A stretch of 64,000 bases of DNA from Antrihabitans spumae (GCF_043944905.1 NZ_JBIMSN010000026.1:134125-198124), one strand, 5' to 3'. Counted from the stretch's first letter, positions 1-7,755 are shown. Program-made: numbers and translations. Notes: a model not told the origin generated them from the letters alone.

Positions 1-682
1 GCGCGTCGGGCACCGGGAAATCAGGTCGCGGCAGGATCCAGCCAGGCGTTCGTTGGAACACCTTGACCGACTTGGCGGTCTTCACCAACTCCGGGACGAT
101 CTGTACCGCGCTGGCGCCGGTGCCGATGACCGCGACGTGCTTCCCCGCCATGTCGTAGTCGTGATCCCACTTGGAGCTGAGGATCTTGTGGCCCTGAAAG
201 TCGTCGATTCCCTTGATCTTCGGGAAGCTCGAGTCCGACAGCGGTCCACCTGCGCTGACAACCGTTCTGGCGCGCAGTTTTTCGCCTGCACGTGTCGTCA
301 CGATCCAGATTCCGTCGGCCTCGAGGAATTCGAGTGCGACGACCTCTTCGTTGAAGCGAATCAAGCGCTTGACGTCGAAGCGATCGGCAAGACCCTCGAT
401 GTGGCGGCGAATCTCAGGCCCAGGAGCGAACGTCCGCGACCACCGCGGGTTCGGCGCAAACGAGAAGGAATAGAGCATCGACGGAATATCCACGGCCGCA
501 CCGGGATAGGTGTTGTCTCGCCATGTCCCGCCCAGACGACTGGACCGCTCCAGCAGGACGATGTCGTCGATGCCGGCTTCCTTGAGTTTGAATGCGGTGC
601 CGAGGCCGCTGAACCCGGCGCCGATGATCAGCGTCGTGCAGGTGTGACTGTCGGCGGTTGTGTCCGTTGCCTTTTCGGTCAT
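1..682 (-). CDS. Flavin-containing monooxygenase (Baeyer-Villiger type), 3' end cut by window edge
   Basis: The reading frame opens with MTEKATDTTADSHTCTTLII and has an FAD-binding Rossmann motif (GAGFSG, near residue 22) and an NADP-binding Rossmann motif (GTGASA, near residue 187), in the order usual for class B flavoprotein monooxygenases. Only about 227 residues are in the window; such enzymes usually have about 490-550. The linker that normally carries the Baeyer-Villiger fingerprint FxGxxxHxxxW reads FQGHKILSSKWD, so the usual His is Leu. The start ATG overlaps the stop of the upstream ferritin-like gene (ATGA), so the two are probably co-transcribed. The family is clear; substrate and reaction type are not. 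Confidence 0.85.
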   Translation of the reverse strand, partial: MTEKATDTTADSHTCTTLIIGAGFSGLGTAFKLKEAGIDDIVLLERSSRLGGTWRDNTYPGAAVDIPSMLYSFSFAPNPRWSRTFAPGPEIRRHIEGLADRFDVKRLIRFNEEVVALEFLEADGIWIVTTRAGEKLRARTVVSAGGPLSDSSFPKIKGIDDFQGHKILSSKWDHDYDMAGKHVAVIGTGASAVQIVPELVKTAKSVKVFQRTPGWILPRPDFPVPDA

Positions 683-1629
683 GCGACAGCCTCCTGATCT
701 GCAGTGCCGACACTGACCGGCTCGTACGTGATTTCGCTGAACCAGGACGGGATAGCGGGGAACGCGCGACGCGGGATCCGATCACTCGCCCAGACCATCG
801 AGTTGGCCAGCAGGTGGTAAGGATGTTTGACGTTGACCACCATGCCGGCATGCCATTTGACCACCTGATACAGCGGTATGCGCGGGGCGAACTTACTGCG
901 GTCGCCTAGCTTCTTGAACCGCTCCATCGCCGAGTACAACCGCTCGGGATGAAAGCCCATCTCCGCGACTTCGTTGCGGGTCCGATTGAGCAACGGGATG
1001 TAGACCGCAGCGCCGACGATAAGGCTCGGTGACGCGACCGCGCCGACGAACTCGATCAGCAACCGTCGCATCGAACCGTGGCCGAGCATATCGAGAACTT
1101 CGAAACCGACTGCGATGTGGCGTGATTCGTCGTTGTTGATCTTCGCGAACACCTGATCGCACACCGGGTCGTGCACCTCTTCGAGCAAGAACTTCAGCAA
1201 CGCGCCATCGAGTGCGACCTCGAGCATCGGGATCACCGTCCCGAGCGCACTCATCGACATGTCGTCTCCGTACCGATCGAGCCAATCCATCGCCATGCGG
1301 ATGTTGACGTTGGGCTCCGGCATCTCGCCCTCGTCGAGCATCCCCCACCGCTTCATCAGCGCGAGTTCGGCATTGGCGTGCCGCTGCTCTTCCGCATGGA
1401 AGTAGCGGTAGATCTCCCGCAACGTGTCGTTGGGGGCCTTCCTCGCCAAGGCCGCGAAACCGCGCGCACCGACATTCTCGATCCACGCCAGATCGGCCAT
1501 AAAAGCTTTCAGCTTCGGCTTGAACTCCTCGCTGATGGTTTCCGCGCCGGGCGCGTCCCAGTCGATATCAGCGAGTGCCCATTGCCTTTCTTTGACTTTC
1601 GCGAGTGTGTCTTCGAGATCCAGCGCCAT
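679..1629 (-). CDS. Ferritin-like diiron protein
   Basis: A 316-residue, mainly helical protein with two ExxH-type carboxylate-histidine motifs, EEQRH (Glu81/His84) and DESRH (Glu168/His171), and a further glutamate near 137. This ligand set is typical of ferritin-like diiron carboxylate proteins. It is the first gene of a two-gene operon with the flavin monooxygenase, which suggests a joint oxidative pathway for a small organic substrate. Whether it is an oxygenase, a reductase or an iron-binding protein cannot be told from the sequence. A palindrome and a TTGACA hexamer lie just upstream on its strand. Confidence 0.75.
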   Translation of the reverse strand: MALDLEDTLAKVKERQWALADIDWDAPGAETISEEFKPKLKAFMADLAWIENVGARGFAALARKAPNDTLREIYRYFHAEEQRHANAELALMKRWGMLDEGEMPEPNVNIRMAMDWLDRYGDDMSMSALGTVIPMLEVALDGALLKFLLEEVHDPVCDQVFAKINNDESRHIAVGFEVLDMLGHGSMRRLLIEFVGAVASPSLIVGAAVYIPLLNRTRNEVAEMGFHPERLYSAMERFKKLGDRSKFAPRIPLYQVVKWHAGMVVNVKHPYHLLANSMVWASDRIPRRAFPAIPSWFSEITYEPVSVGTADQEAVA

Positions 1630-1675
1630 TGCAGGCCTCCGTGTTCTTGTCGCCGAGATACTCGAAGCCCACCAC

Positions 1676-1705
1676 CAACTGTGCCAGTTGTCAATGGCGT
1701 ATTAT
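1676..1705. promoter_or_regulatory. Divergent promoter with a palindromic operator
   Basis: A perfect CAACTG-TGC-CAGTTG inverted repeat (1676-1690) touches a TTGACA hexamer on the minus strand (1689-1694), which faces the ferritin-like gene. On the plus strand TATTAT (1700-1705) lies five bases before an ATG at 1710. The layout resembles an operator of a TetR-type repressor controlling both directions. No such repressor gene is intact nearby; the regulator class is inferred. Confidence 0.45.
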
Positions 1706-1709
1706 TGGC

Positions 1710-1826
1710 ATGAGCGCGCAACCACGGGGTGGCAAGCACTCTGCCGCGGCGTCCGAGCGTGGGCGCGTTCGACGACAGTCCACCGTCATGCGTGGCATGG
1801 GATTCCGGCTCGAACCCGAGAATTGA
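1710..1826 (+). CDS. Short divergent reading frame of 38 codons, possibly a remnant
   Basis: The frame starts MSAQPRGGKHSAAASERGRV and ends after 38 residues. It is basic and has no recognisable domain. The ATG lies five bases after a TATTAT hexamer, which would fit a leaderless transcript. Its place, divergent from the diiron/monooxygenase operon across a palindromic operator, is where a regulator gene is often found, so it may be the stub of a deleted regulator. It could equally be chance. Confidence 0.25.
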   Translation: MSAQPRGGKHSAAASERGRVRRQSTVMRGMGFRLEPEN

Positions 1827-1858
1827 CCGTCAACAAACCGTAAACCGCTAACCGCATA

Positions 1859-1896
1859 GTCATGTCCAACCAGCCGAACCAAACAAAGGACATGAC
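1859..1896 (+). promoter_or_regulatory. Inverted repeat covering the ribosome binding site of the DoxX-like gene
   Basis: GTCATGTCC (1859-1867) is perfectly complementary to GGACATGAC (1888-1896), with a 20-base loop, immediately before the ATG at 1897. The right arm contains the only Shine-Dalgarno-like stretch (AAAGGA), so the hairpin could hide the start site. It could instead be a protein-binding palindrome. Confidence 0.4.
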
Positions 1897-2313
1897 ATGA
1901 CACTCACCCAGACTGCAACCGCTCCCGCCACCAACGGCATCTCTCGCAAAGCCCGCCGCGCAGGCACGATCATCGGCGGCGTCGTAGTCGCCTTCCTGAC
2001 CGTCGATGCGATCGCACACCTGCTCAACGGCGAGACCTCGCGTAAAGGATTCCTGGAACTCGGCGTTCCGGCCCACTTGGGACCGATCTCCGGCATCGCG
2101 ATGCTGGCCTTCCTCGCCCTGCTGCTCTTCCGGCCGACAGCTGTGATCGGCGCGATCTTCGTGACCGGCTACCTCAGCAGTGTCGTGTCCGTGCACCTGA
2201 TCAACGAGAATCCGATCTTCAGCCACGTGCTGTTCCCGGTGTACCTCGGCATTCTGCTGTGGACCGCGCTCTACCTACGCGACGAACGAGTCCGCGCAAT
2301 CGTCGGCCGCTAA
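1897..2313 (+). CDS. DoxX-like small membrane protein
   Basis: A 138-residue protein with a short polar N-terminus and four hydrophobic segments (about 25-45, 70-90, 95-115 and 118-133), the size and layout of the DoxX-like family. Members sit in the cytoplasmic membrane; some take part in redox reactions, but the function of this subgroup is not established. It stands alone, with a hairpin across its ribosome binding site and a strong stem-loop after it. Family assignment is by topology and character. Confidence 0.65.
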   Translation: MTLTQTATAPATNGISRKARRAGTIIGGVVVAFLTVDAIAHLLNGETSRKGFLELGVPAHLGPISGIAMLAFLALLLFRPTAVIGAIFVTGYLSSVVSVHLINENPIFSHVLFPVYLGILLWTALYLRDERVRAIVGR

Positions 2314-2340
2314 GTCGCAGGCTTTCCGTCAGCTCGATTC

Positions 2341-2388
2341 ACGCGATCGCCGCAACACTCTCGACTAGAGAGGTTGCGGCGATCGCGT
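2341..2388. terminator. Bidirectional stem-loop terminator
   Basis: A perfect 16-base arm pair (2341-2356 with 2373-2388) is continued inwards by CTCTC/GAGAG (2358-2362 with 2368-2372), leaving a five-base loop and one bulged A. It lies between two convergent genes, DoxX-like and SRPBCC, and can terminate both. Confidence 0.85.
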
Positions 2389-2406
2389 TAGCCGGAGCTA
2401 TGACTT

Positions 2407-2868
2407 CTATGCAGTAGCAGCGGCAAGCCGACCGAGTGTGTCGGTCAACTGATCCTCAGTGACGAGCGGGAACTTCACCTTGTCGAGCAGATTCTTATCG
2501 GTGACCTTCGACCAGTCGTAGGTGTGGCGAACCAACGTTTCGTTCGGTCCCTGAGACTCCAACTCCCACAGCCACTCCCACCCGGGAGGCTCGGTGCCCG
2601 CCGGCGCCGTCTTCCACGCCAGCAACTTGTCTTTCGCATATCCGGAAACATGGTTGTCGGTTTTGTACTCGCCGCCCATGTGATCGCCCTGCATGTTCAT
2701 CGTGAACACCTCGCCGACGTGCTGAATCCGATCGGCATGGTCCACGCCGCGGATAAACCCAGAGCCATCAAGCGCCTGGTGCTGCTCGGGATTGGAGAGG
2801 ACGTCGAAAATCGCGTCGACGGGCGCGGTGATGGTGCGTTCGACGATGACCTTTGTGTTGTCGCTCAT
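2407..2868 (-). CDS. SRPBCC/AHSA1-type polyketide cyclase-like protein
   Basis: About 153 residues starting MSDNTKVIVERTITAPVDAI, the usual opening of START/Bet v1-fold (SRPBCC) proteins, which bind hydrophobic ligands in an internal cavity. The frame is open further upstream, but that extension would run into the duplicated tRNA fragment, so the ATG at 2868 is preferred. A second protein with the same order of motifs (a DGSG box near the N-terminus, a WEW/WRWEF box in the middle) lies at 11862-12329. The ligand is unknown. Confidence 0.75.
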   Translation of the reverse strand: MSDNTKVIVERTITAPVDAIFDVLSNPEQHQALDGSGFIRGVDHADRIQHVGEVFTMNMQGDHMGGEYKTDNHVSGYAKDKLLAWKTAPAGTEPPGWEWLWELESQGPNETLVRHTYDWSKVTDKNLLDKVKFPLVTEDQLTDTLGRLAAATA

Positions 2869-2941
2869 TCCTCGACACTGTCGGAAACTCGCCAATCGTG
2901 CAACGTTGCCTACGCCGAAGAGTGCGGTCGTAGCCCGAAAA

Positions 2942-2977
2942 GTGGGGCGGGCGGGGCTGGAACCCGCGACCAATGGA
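2942..2977 (-). repeat. Partial tRNA-Met copy (distal attachment-like site)
   Basis: This is a copy of the tRNA-Met 3' half without the 5' half, so it cannot make a tRNA. The single difference from the intact gene (G2959 against C3712) falls in the T-loop. Confidence 0.75.
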
Positions 2978-2982
2978 CCCTC

Positions 2983-3002
2983 CTGTATCACGCGTGATAC
3001 AG
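2983..3002. promoter_or_regulatory. 20-base perfect palindrome in the toxin-antitoxin promoter
   Basis: CTGTATCACGCGTGATACAG is fully self-complementary and ends seven bases before the antitoxin start codon. Antitoxins of this class commonly repress their own operon by binding such palindromes, so this is probably the operator. Confidence 0.65.
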
Positions 3003-3009
3003 TTTTGGC

Positions 3010-3246
3010 ATGAGCGAAGTCAACGTGCGGGAGCTACGCAACCACGGCGGCGAGGTACTCGACCGCGTAAGCGCTGGCGAGTCGATCACCGTGGTGCGAT
3101 CAGGCACTCCCGTGGCCGAACTGCGCCCGATTCCAGCACGTGGACCCGGTCCGGCCGAGTTGATTCGGCGACGACGCCACCTCCCGGCGGTCAACCCTGA
3201 ACAGCTCAAGGCAGATCTGGACGCCGCTGTGGACGCGTCGCTATGA
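3010..3246 (+). CDS. Antitoxin of the Phd/YefM (prevent-host-death) type
   Basis: A 78-residue protein with the family pattern: an N-terminal DNA-binding half (MSEVNVRELRNHGGEVLDRV, then SITVVRSGTPVAEL) and a charged C-terminal tail that would wrap around the toxin. It should neutralise the toxin encoded next to it and repress the operon through the palindrome at 2983-3002. It overlaps the toxin start by four bases (ATGA), so translation is coupled. Phd-like antitoxins are a common partner of PIN toxins in actinobacteria. Confidence 0.85.
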   Translation: MSEVNVRELRNHGGEVLDRVSAGESITVVRSGTPVAELRPIPARGPGPAELIRRRRHLPAVNPEQLKADLDAAVDASL

Positions 3247-3662
3247 GCGAGGACGGACGAGGTCTGCTCGACACCTCCACGGTGATCCTGCTCGGCCGCA
3301 TCACCGATGCCTCGACGCTGCCCGAAGAGCCTGTGATCAGCGCGATCACCCTTGCCGAGCTGTCGGTCGGCCCGCTGGTCGCGGCAACCGAGCAGGATCG
3401 AGTTGCGCGCCAAGCACATCTGCAACAAGCTGAATCCGACTTTCGTCCGCTACCCTTCGATGCACCCGCCGCCCGAGCGTTCGGGGCGGTGGCCGCCAGC
3501 TTGCGAGCGGCCGGACGCAAACCAGCGGCCCGCGCCTACGACGCCCTCATCGCCGCCACCGCAATCGCCCAGGGCTTGCCGTTGTACACGTGCAACCCCA
3601 AAGACTTCGACGAGATCACTGGACTGCAGGTCGTTGCAGTTCCGCACCCAGACCATGTGTGA
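3243..3662 (+). CDS. vapC: VapC-type PIN-domain ribonuclease toxin
   Basis: A 139-residue PIN domain with the acidic metal-binding residues in place: Asp10 (LLDTS), Glu39 (LAEL), Asp100 (YDALIAA) and the TCNPKDF motif (Asp121). These bind Mg/Mn for RNA cleavage; VapC toxins usually cut tRNA or rRNA, though the target here is unknown. No active-site residue is missing, so it is probably functional. It is co-translated with the antitoxin, and the two are the only genes between the tRNA-derived repeats. Confidence 0.85.
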   Translation: MSEDGRGLLDTSTVILLGRITDASTLPEEPVISAITLAELSVGPLVAATEQDRVARQAHLQQAESDFRPLPFDAPAARAFGAVAASLRAAGRKPAARAYDALIAATAIAQGLPLYTCNPKDFDEITGLQVVAVPHPDHV

Positions 3663-3695
3663 AGCAGCCCGTGCAGCACAGCCTGGTGGTCGCCG

Positions 3696-3769
3696 TGGGG
3701 CGGGCGGGGCTCGAACCCGCGACCAATGGATTATGAGTCCACGGCTCTAACCGACTGAGCTACCGCCCC
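3696..3769 (-). tRNA. tRNA-Met (CAT anticodon)
   Basis: The minus strand folds into a standard 74-base cloverleaf: acceptor GGGGCGG/CCGCCCC, D arm GCTC/GAGC, anticodon stem GTGGA/TCCAT with loop CTCATAA, T arm GCGGG/CCCGC with TTCGAGC, and discriminator A. CCA is not encoded. CAT could also mark tRNA-Ile2 read after lysidine modification; elongator Met is preferred but not proven. Its 3' half is duplicated 753 bases away. Confidence 0.9.
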
Positions 3770-3891
3770 AAACCCGCGTGAGCGGGCGTTGCGATGGTAC
3801 CGACCAACGGACCTCGACCACGAACCAGGTGAGACAACTGCAGTCGTCATAGGGTTGATCGAACGCCGATGTCCGCCGATGGAAGGTAGTC

Positions 3892-4323
3892 ATGCCCGAT
3901 CTGTTCGTGACCATGCTCAAGGTTCATCAGGAGATCTACGAACGCAGTGGCGGCTTCCTCGGTCATCGGCTGCTGTTCGGCATGCCGACACTGCTGCTGC
4001 ACACCGTGGGTCGCAAGTCGGGCGAACCGCGGACCTCGGCACTCACCTATGGCAAAGACGGTGACGAGTTCCTCGTCGTCGCGTCGAAGGGTGGATCGCC
4101 TCGCCCACCTGCGTGGTGGCACAACCTCAATGCCGACCCCAACGTCGTCGCTCAGGTCGGCCGGACCAGGCACAACGTCGTCGCACGCTCGGTCCTGCCC
4201 GGCGACGACGGCTACGACCGGATGTGGGCGAGAATGAACAAGATCAACCGCGGTCAGTACGCCGAGTATCAGAAGAAAACGAGCCGCCCGATCGCGGTTG
4301 TGGCGCTGAAGCCAACTGTCTGA
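3892..4323 (+). CDS. Ddn-type deazaflavin (F420)-dependent nitroreductase family protein
   Basis: A 143-residue protein with the hallmarks of the Ddn/split beta-barrel family: the HTVGRKSGEPRTSAL segment (about residues 37-51), which in known members contacts the F420 phosphate tail, and the VASKGG...PPAWWHNL segment (about 63-78). Members reduce quinones or nitroaromatics with F420H2 in mycobacteria and relatives. The gene stands alone. A paralogue of the same family lies at 26394-26879. The substrate is unknown. Confidence 0.85.
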   Translation: MPDLFVTMLKVHQEIYERSGGFLGHRLLFGMPTLLLHTVGRKSGEPRTSALTYGKDGDEFLVVASKGGSPRPPAWWHNLNADPNVVAQVGRTRHNVVARSVLPGDDGYDRMWARMNKINRGQYAEYQKKTSRPIAVVALKPTV

Positions 4324-4334
4324 CGTCGACTCAC

Positions 4335-4373
4335 GGTTTGGCAAAACCACATTTTGGGAATCTCTTTTCCCAA
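4335..4373 (+). terminator. Weak stem-loops after the Ddn-type gene
   Basis: Two short inverted repeats follow the stop codon: GGTTT/AAACC around 4335-4348 and TTGGGAA/TTCCCAA (4354-4360 with 4367-4373). They may end transcription or be a protein-binding site before the next gene. Confidence 0.3.
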
Positions 4374-4494
4374 CAGATGGTCGGAGTTTGCTGTGCGATG
4401 CACTGCGTCGCAGGTCACAGACATTCCTCAGTTCGAGTAGGTACTCTGGGCCACTTGCCCGACGACCAACCTCGACAGAGATGGATGCCTTTTG

Positions 4495-6315
4495 ATGCCA
4501 GTGTTGACCACGACCGCCGAACCGATTCTGGAGCGACGATCCGGATCAACACCTGGTGGCACGAAGCGTCGGTGGGTCGAGAGGCTCCGCGACAATTGGT
4601 CTCGCACCGACTCCGCTGTAGCACTCGCCTTTCTCGGGTTGGCAGTCTTCGTTCTCAATCACCAGTGGCGCAATCTCGGCAACGGCTATCTCTCGAAGAG
4701 TGGCCAGGACCAGACGATGTGGGAGTGGTTCTTCGCCGTCGCCGCGCATTCGCTGTCGAACTTCGAGAGCCCCCTGGGCACGGACCTGCAGAACTTTCCA
4801 CTCGGCGTGAACTTGATGGCGAACACGGCGATGTTCGGCGTCAGCATCCCGCTGGCACCCGTGACGCTTATGTTCGGCCCCACCGTCACCTACGTGTTGG
4901 CGTTGACGGCCGGCCTCTTCGGCACCGCTCTCGCGTGGTACTGGGTGTTCTCGCGTCACCTCGTCGAGTCACGCACCGCGGCGGCGATCGGCGGCCTCTT
5001 CTGCGGTTTCGCGCCGTCGATGATCTCCCACGCCAACGCGCACCCCAACTTCGTGTGCCTCTTCGTCCTCCCCTTGCTCGTACTGCAGATGATTCGGCTC
5101 ACGCACAGCGGCAAATGGATTCGTGACGGCATCGTGCTCGGTCTGATGGTGACACTGCAGATCGGGCTCGGCGAAGAACCTCTTCTCATCTTCGCGATCG
5201 CCTTCGGAATCTTCGCTGTTGTCTACTACTTTCAGCGCCGCGACGAGTTCATGCCCGCGGTACGCAACGCCCGCAAAGCTTTCGGCCTCGCCGTCGCGAT
5301 CGCAGTTGCAATCACAGCAATCCCGCTGTGGTGGCAGTTCTTCGGACCCCAGAGCTATCACCTGCTCAGCCACGACAAGACCGGCAACGACTCGTTGTCC
5401 CTGTTCCAGTTCCCGTCGCAGTCGATCGGCGGCATCCTCTGGCCGCACGGGCAAGACGTCGCGATCAACCCGACCGAAGAGAACGCCTACTTCGGCTGGC
5501 CGCTACTCGCATTCGTCGGTTTCGCGTCGATCTGGCTGTGGCGAAACCGCATCGCACGCTCCGCGTCGATCACGATGGCGGGTGTCCTGATCCTGTCGAT
5601 GGGTCCGGAGATCACCGTCGGGTGGGTCGGCACCGGGATCCCGATGCCGTGGCACCTGATCGGCAAGTTGCCGCTGTTCGAGTCGTTGCTCGAGACGCGA
5701 TTCGCGATGGCTGCACTCCCCCTCATCGGAATTCTGCTGGCCCTCGGAACCGAGCGAGCACTGCGTCGACGTGCGTCGTCGGTGCCGTGGTTGGTCGGCT
5801 TGGCAGTGGCACTGCTCCCCCTCACCCCGACCCCGCTACCTGTCGTCGAGCGCCCGGCCACACCCGAATTCTTCACCGACGGCACCTGGCAGAACTATGC
5901 GGGCCACGGCTCGATCGTCACCGTTCCGCTTCCGAAGGCACAGGACGCCGCTGCCCTGCGCTGGCAGTCCGAAAGCGACTTCGGGTTCGCCGTACCCGGC
6001 GGGTACTTCCTCGGACCGGGAACCGATGACAAGACCGGCATCTACGGCCCCGTCGAGCGCCCGACAGCGCGTTTGCTTTCACAGGTGCAGAAGACCGGCC
6101 GAGTGCCGATCATCGACGACAAGACCCGTGCTGCTGCCATCGCCGACCTGCGCTTCTGGCACGCCGAGATTCTCGTACTGCCCGAGGAGAAGAACCAGGA
6201 AGCGCTCAAAGCAACCGTGACGCAGATACTCGGCGATCCGGGTCGCCAGGTCGACGACGTGTGGCTCTGGGACGTACGCTACCGAGCCGACGTTCAGCCC
6301 GACCCGCGAACCTAA
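4495..6315 (+). CDS. Polytopic membrane protein, GT-C glycosyltransferase-like
   Basis: About 606 residues with a polar N-terminus (about 1-40), roughly ten to twelve hydrophobic segments to about residue 445, and a soluble C-terminal domain of about 160 residues. The layout, many membrane spans with an early loop of acidic and aromatic residues (SGQDQTMWEW) and then an extracytoplasmic tail, resembles GT-C glycosyltransferases that use lipid-linked sugars for cell-envelope glycans in this order. No catalytic motif was firmly identified, so the function is a suggestion. A TTG codon directly precedes the chosen ATG. The 3' end overlaps the convergent MFS gene by four bases. Confidence 0.6.
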   Translation: MPVLTTTAEPILERRSGSTPGGTKRRWVERLRDNWSRTDSAVALAFLGLAVFVLNHQWRNLGNGYLSKSGQDQTMWEWFFAVAAHSLSNFESPLGTDLQNFPLGVNLMANTAMFGVSIPLAPVTLMFGPTVTYVLALTAGLFGTALAWYWVFSRHLVESRTAAAIGGLFCGFAPSMISHANAHPNFVCLFVLPLLVLQMIRLTHSGKWIRDGIVLGLMVTLQIGLGEEPLLIFAIAFGIFAVVYYFQRRDEFMPAVRNARKAFGLAVAIAVAITAIPLWWQFFGPQSYHLLSHDKTGNDSLSLFQFPSQSIGGILWPHGQDVAINPTEENAYFGWPLLAFVGFASIWLWRNRIARSASITMAGVLILSMGPEITVGWVGTGIPMPWHLIGKLPLFESLLETRFAMAALPLIGILLALGTERALRRRASSVPWLVGLAVALLPLTPTPLPVVERPATPEFFTDGTWQNYAGHGSIVTVPLPKAQDAAALRWQSESDFGFAVPGGYFLGPGTDDKTGIYGPVERPTARLLSQVQKTGRVPIIDDKTRAAAIADLRFWHAEILVLPEEKNQEALKATVTQILGDPGRQVDDVWLWDVRYRADVQPDPRT

Positions 6316-7589
6316 CGGCGAATTCGCTCCACAACTTCGCGGAGCGGCTTCACGTGCACACCCTCCTCGTCGGCGAGCTTCTTGCGCGCTTTGTTGCGCG
6401 TGATCAGCACGCCGACGATCGCGAGGGCCCACACGGGATACAGCGACAGCCAGGCGACGCGGAACGAATCGAAGCTGTAGCCGCCCCGGCGATCGAGGAT
6501 CACGCCCATGACCTCGATGACGATCAACGTTGCAAGGAAGCCGCCGATGTTGACCATGCCCTGCGCAGTTCCCAGGCTGCTGCCGGGATTCGACGTCCGC
6601 GCGTAGTCGAAGCCGATCATCGAGCCCGGACCGCCGACCGAGATGACGATGACAAGCAGACATAAAAGCCACAACGGTGACGGTTCCGACCGTGCCAGGA
6701 CGACGGTCCACACGACGACGTTGCTGATGATGATCGCGAGCACCAGCCAGGACCGTCGCATCGGATAGCGACCGGTCAGGACGCCGAGGATCGGGCCGGC
6801 AGCGACGGCGGATGCGACGGACACTGTCAACATCGCACCAGCTGCTTGCCTCGAAAGCCCCTGCGCGGAAACCAGATACGGCACACCCCACATCAACGCG
6901 AACGTCGTGATGGAGAACTGCGTACCCATGTGGGTGAAGAATCCGAGCCGAGTGCCTGGCCGCATCCAGACCAGGCGCAGTTGGCGCCCGACCTCGCGGA
7001 CGCCCATCGGATTCGTCGTCAGCGTCGTCCCCGGCGGCGTATTTCGGATCACGGCCAGGCCGAGCACACAGACGAGAAGTCCGGTCGTCGCAACGACGCC
7101 GTAGGCCGTCTGCCACCCCGTCGCGCCGAGTATCGCGACGAACGGCACAGCCGACAGCACCTGACCGAGCTGGCCGAGAATGCCCGTCAACTGCGACACC
7201 ACCGGCACGCGACGCGGCGCGAACCATTGCGGCACAAGTCGAAGCACGGAGATGAAGGTGAACGCGTCACCGGCGCCGACGAGGACCCGAGCGACGAACG
7301 CAAGAGGCAGCAACTCCGTGAACGCCAGCAAAAACTGACCGGCAGCCATCGTCGCAGCTCCGACGGCGATCATCGTCCGGGCACCGACGCGGTCCAGCAG
7401 CACACCGGCCGGAATCTGCATGCCTGCGTAGACGATGATCTGCAGGACGACGAACCCCGACAGGACGGTCGGCGTCACGTCGAATCGTTCGGCGGCGTCG
7501 AGCCCGGATACACCGAAGGTCGTCCGCTGCAGGACCGCCGCAACGTACGCGACGACGCCCGTCGTCCACACCACCCACGATCGGCTCAT
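6312..7589 (-). CDS. MFS transporter
   Basis: About 425 residues with around twelve hydrophobic segments. The DRVGAR motif between segments two and three matches the major facilitator loop signature (GxLaDrxGrkxxl). The start at MSRSWVVWTTGVVAYVAAVL places the first membrane segment at the N-terminus; longer frames upstream are Cys- and Arg-rich and unlikely. It would work in the cytoplasmic membrane as a secondary transporter. The substrate cannot be inferred, and no operon partner is present. Confidence 0.85.
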   Translation of the reverse strand: MSRSWVVWTTGVVAYVAAVLQRTTFGVSGLDAAERFDVTPTVLSGFVVLQIIVYAGMQIPAGVLLDRVGARTMIAVGAATMAAGQFLLAFTELLPLAFVARVLVGAGDAFTFISVLRLVPQWFAPRRVPVVSQLTGILGQLGQVLSAVPFVAILGATGWQTAYGVVATTGLLVCVLGLAVIRNTPPGTTLTTNPMGVREVGRQLRLVWMRPGTRLGFFTHMGTQFSITTFALMWGVPYLVSAQGLSRQAAGAMLTVSVASAVAAGPILGVLTGRYPMRRSWLVLAIIISNVVVWTVVLARSEPSPLWLLCLLVIVISVGGPGSMIGFDYARTSNPGSSLGTAQGMVNIGGFLATLIVIEVMGVILDRRGGYSFDSFRVAWLSLYPVWALAIVGVLITRNKARKKLADEEGVHVKPLREVVERIRR

Positions 7590-7755
7590 CAGCGGTAACC
7601 GTACTCGCCCTGCCGCGTCGTCCAGCGCATAGCTTTGCAGGTCGAGACACCCGTTTCGGCATGTACAACAATGCACTCGATTGCGATGTCGAGAATCGAC
7701 AGCCAACTCCGACCCATTGCCGAACGAACAACACACCACGTGAACGGAGCTCACA

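Larger units (their letters stand above)
2942..3730. mobile_element. Miniature toxin-antitoxin island between tRNA-Met attachment-like repeats
   Basis: Bases 2942-2977 repeat bases 3695-3730 with one mismatch in 36. The second copy is the 3' half of the intact tRNA-Met gene, from the discriminator to just short of the anticodon loop. Between the two lie only an antitoxin and a toxin gene. A direct repeat of a tRNA 3' half placed downstream of the intact tRNA is the usual mark of site-specific integration. The repeat unit is 753 bases and contains no integrase, so this is either the residue of a larger island or a non-autonomous element. Confidence 0.7.

Noticed and set aside
53..697. Long open frame of 214 codons on the plus strand over the monooxygenase gene
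   Set aside because: The minus strand carries two Rossmann motifs and the correct start overlap; the plus frame is a shadow of GC-rich coding DNA.
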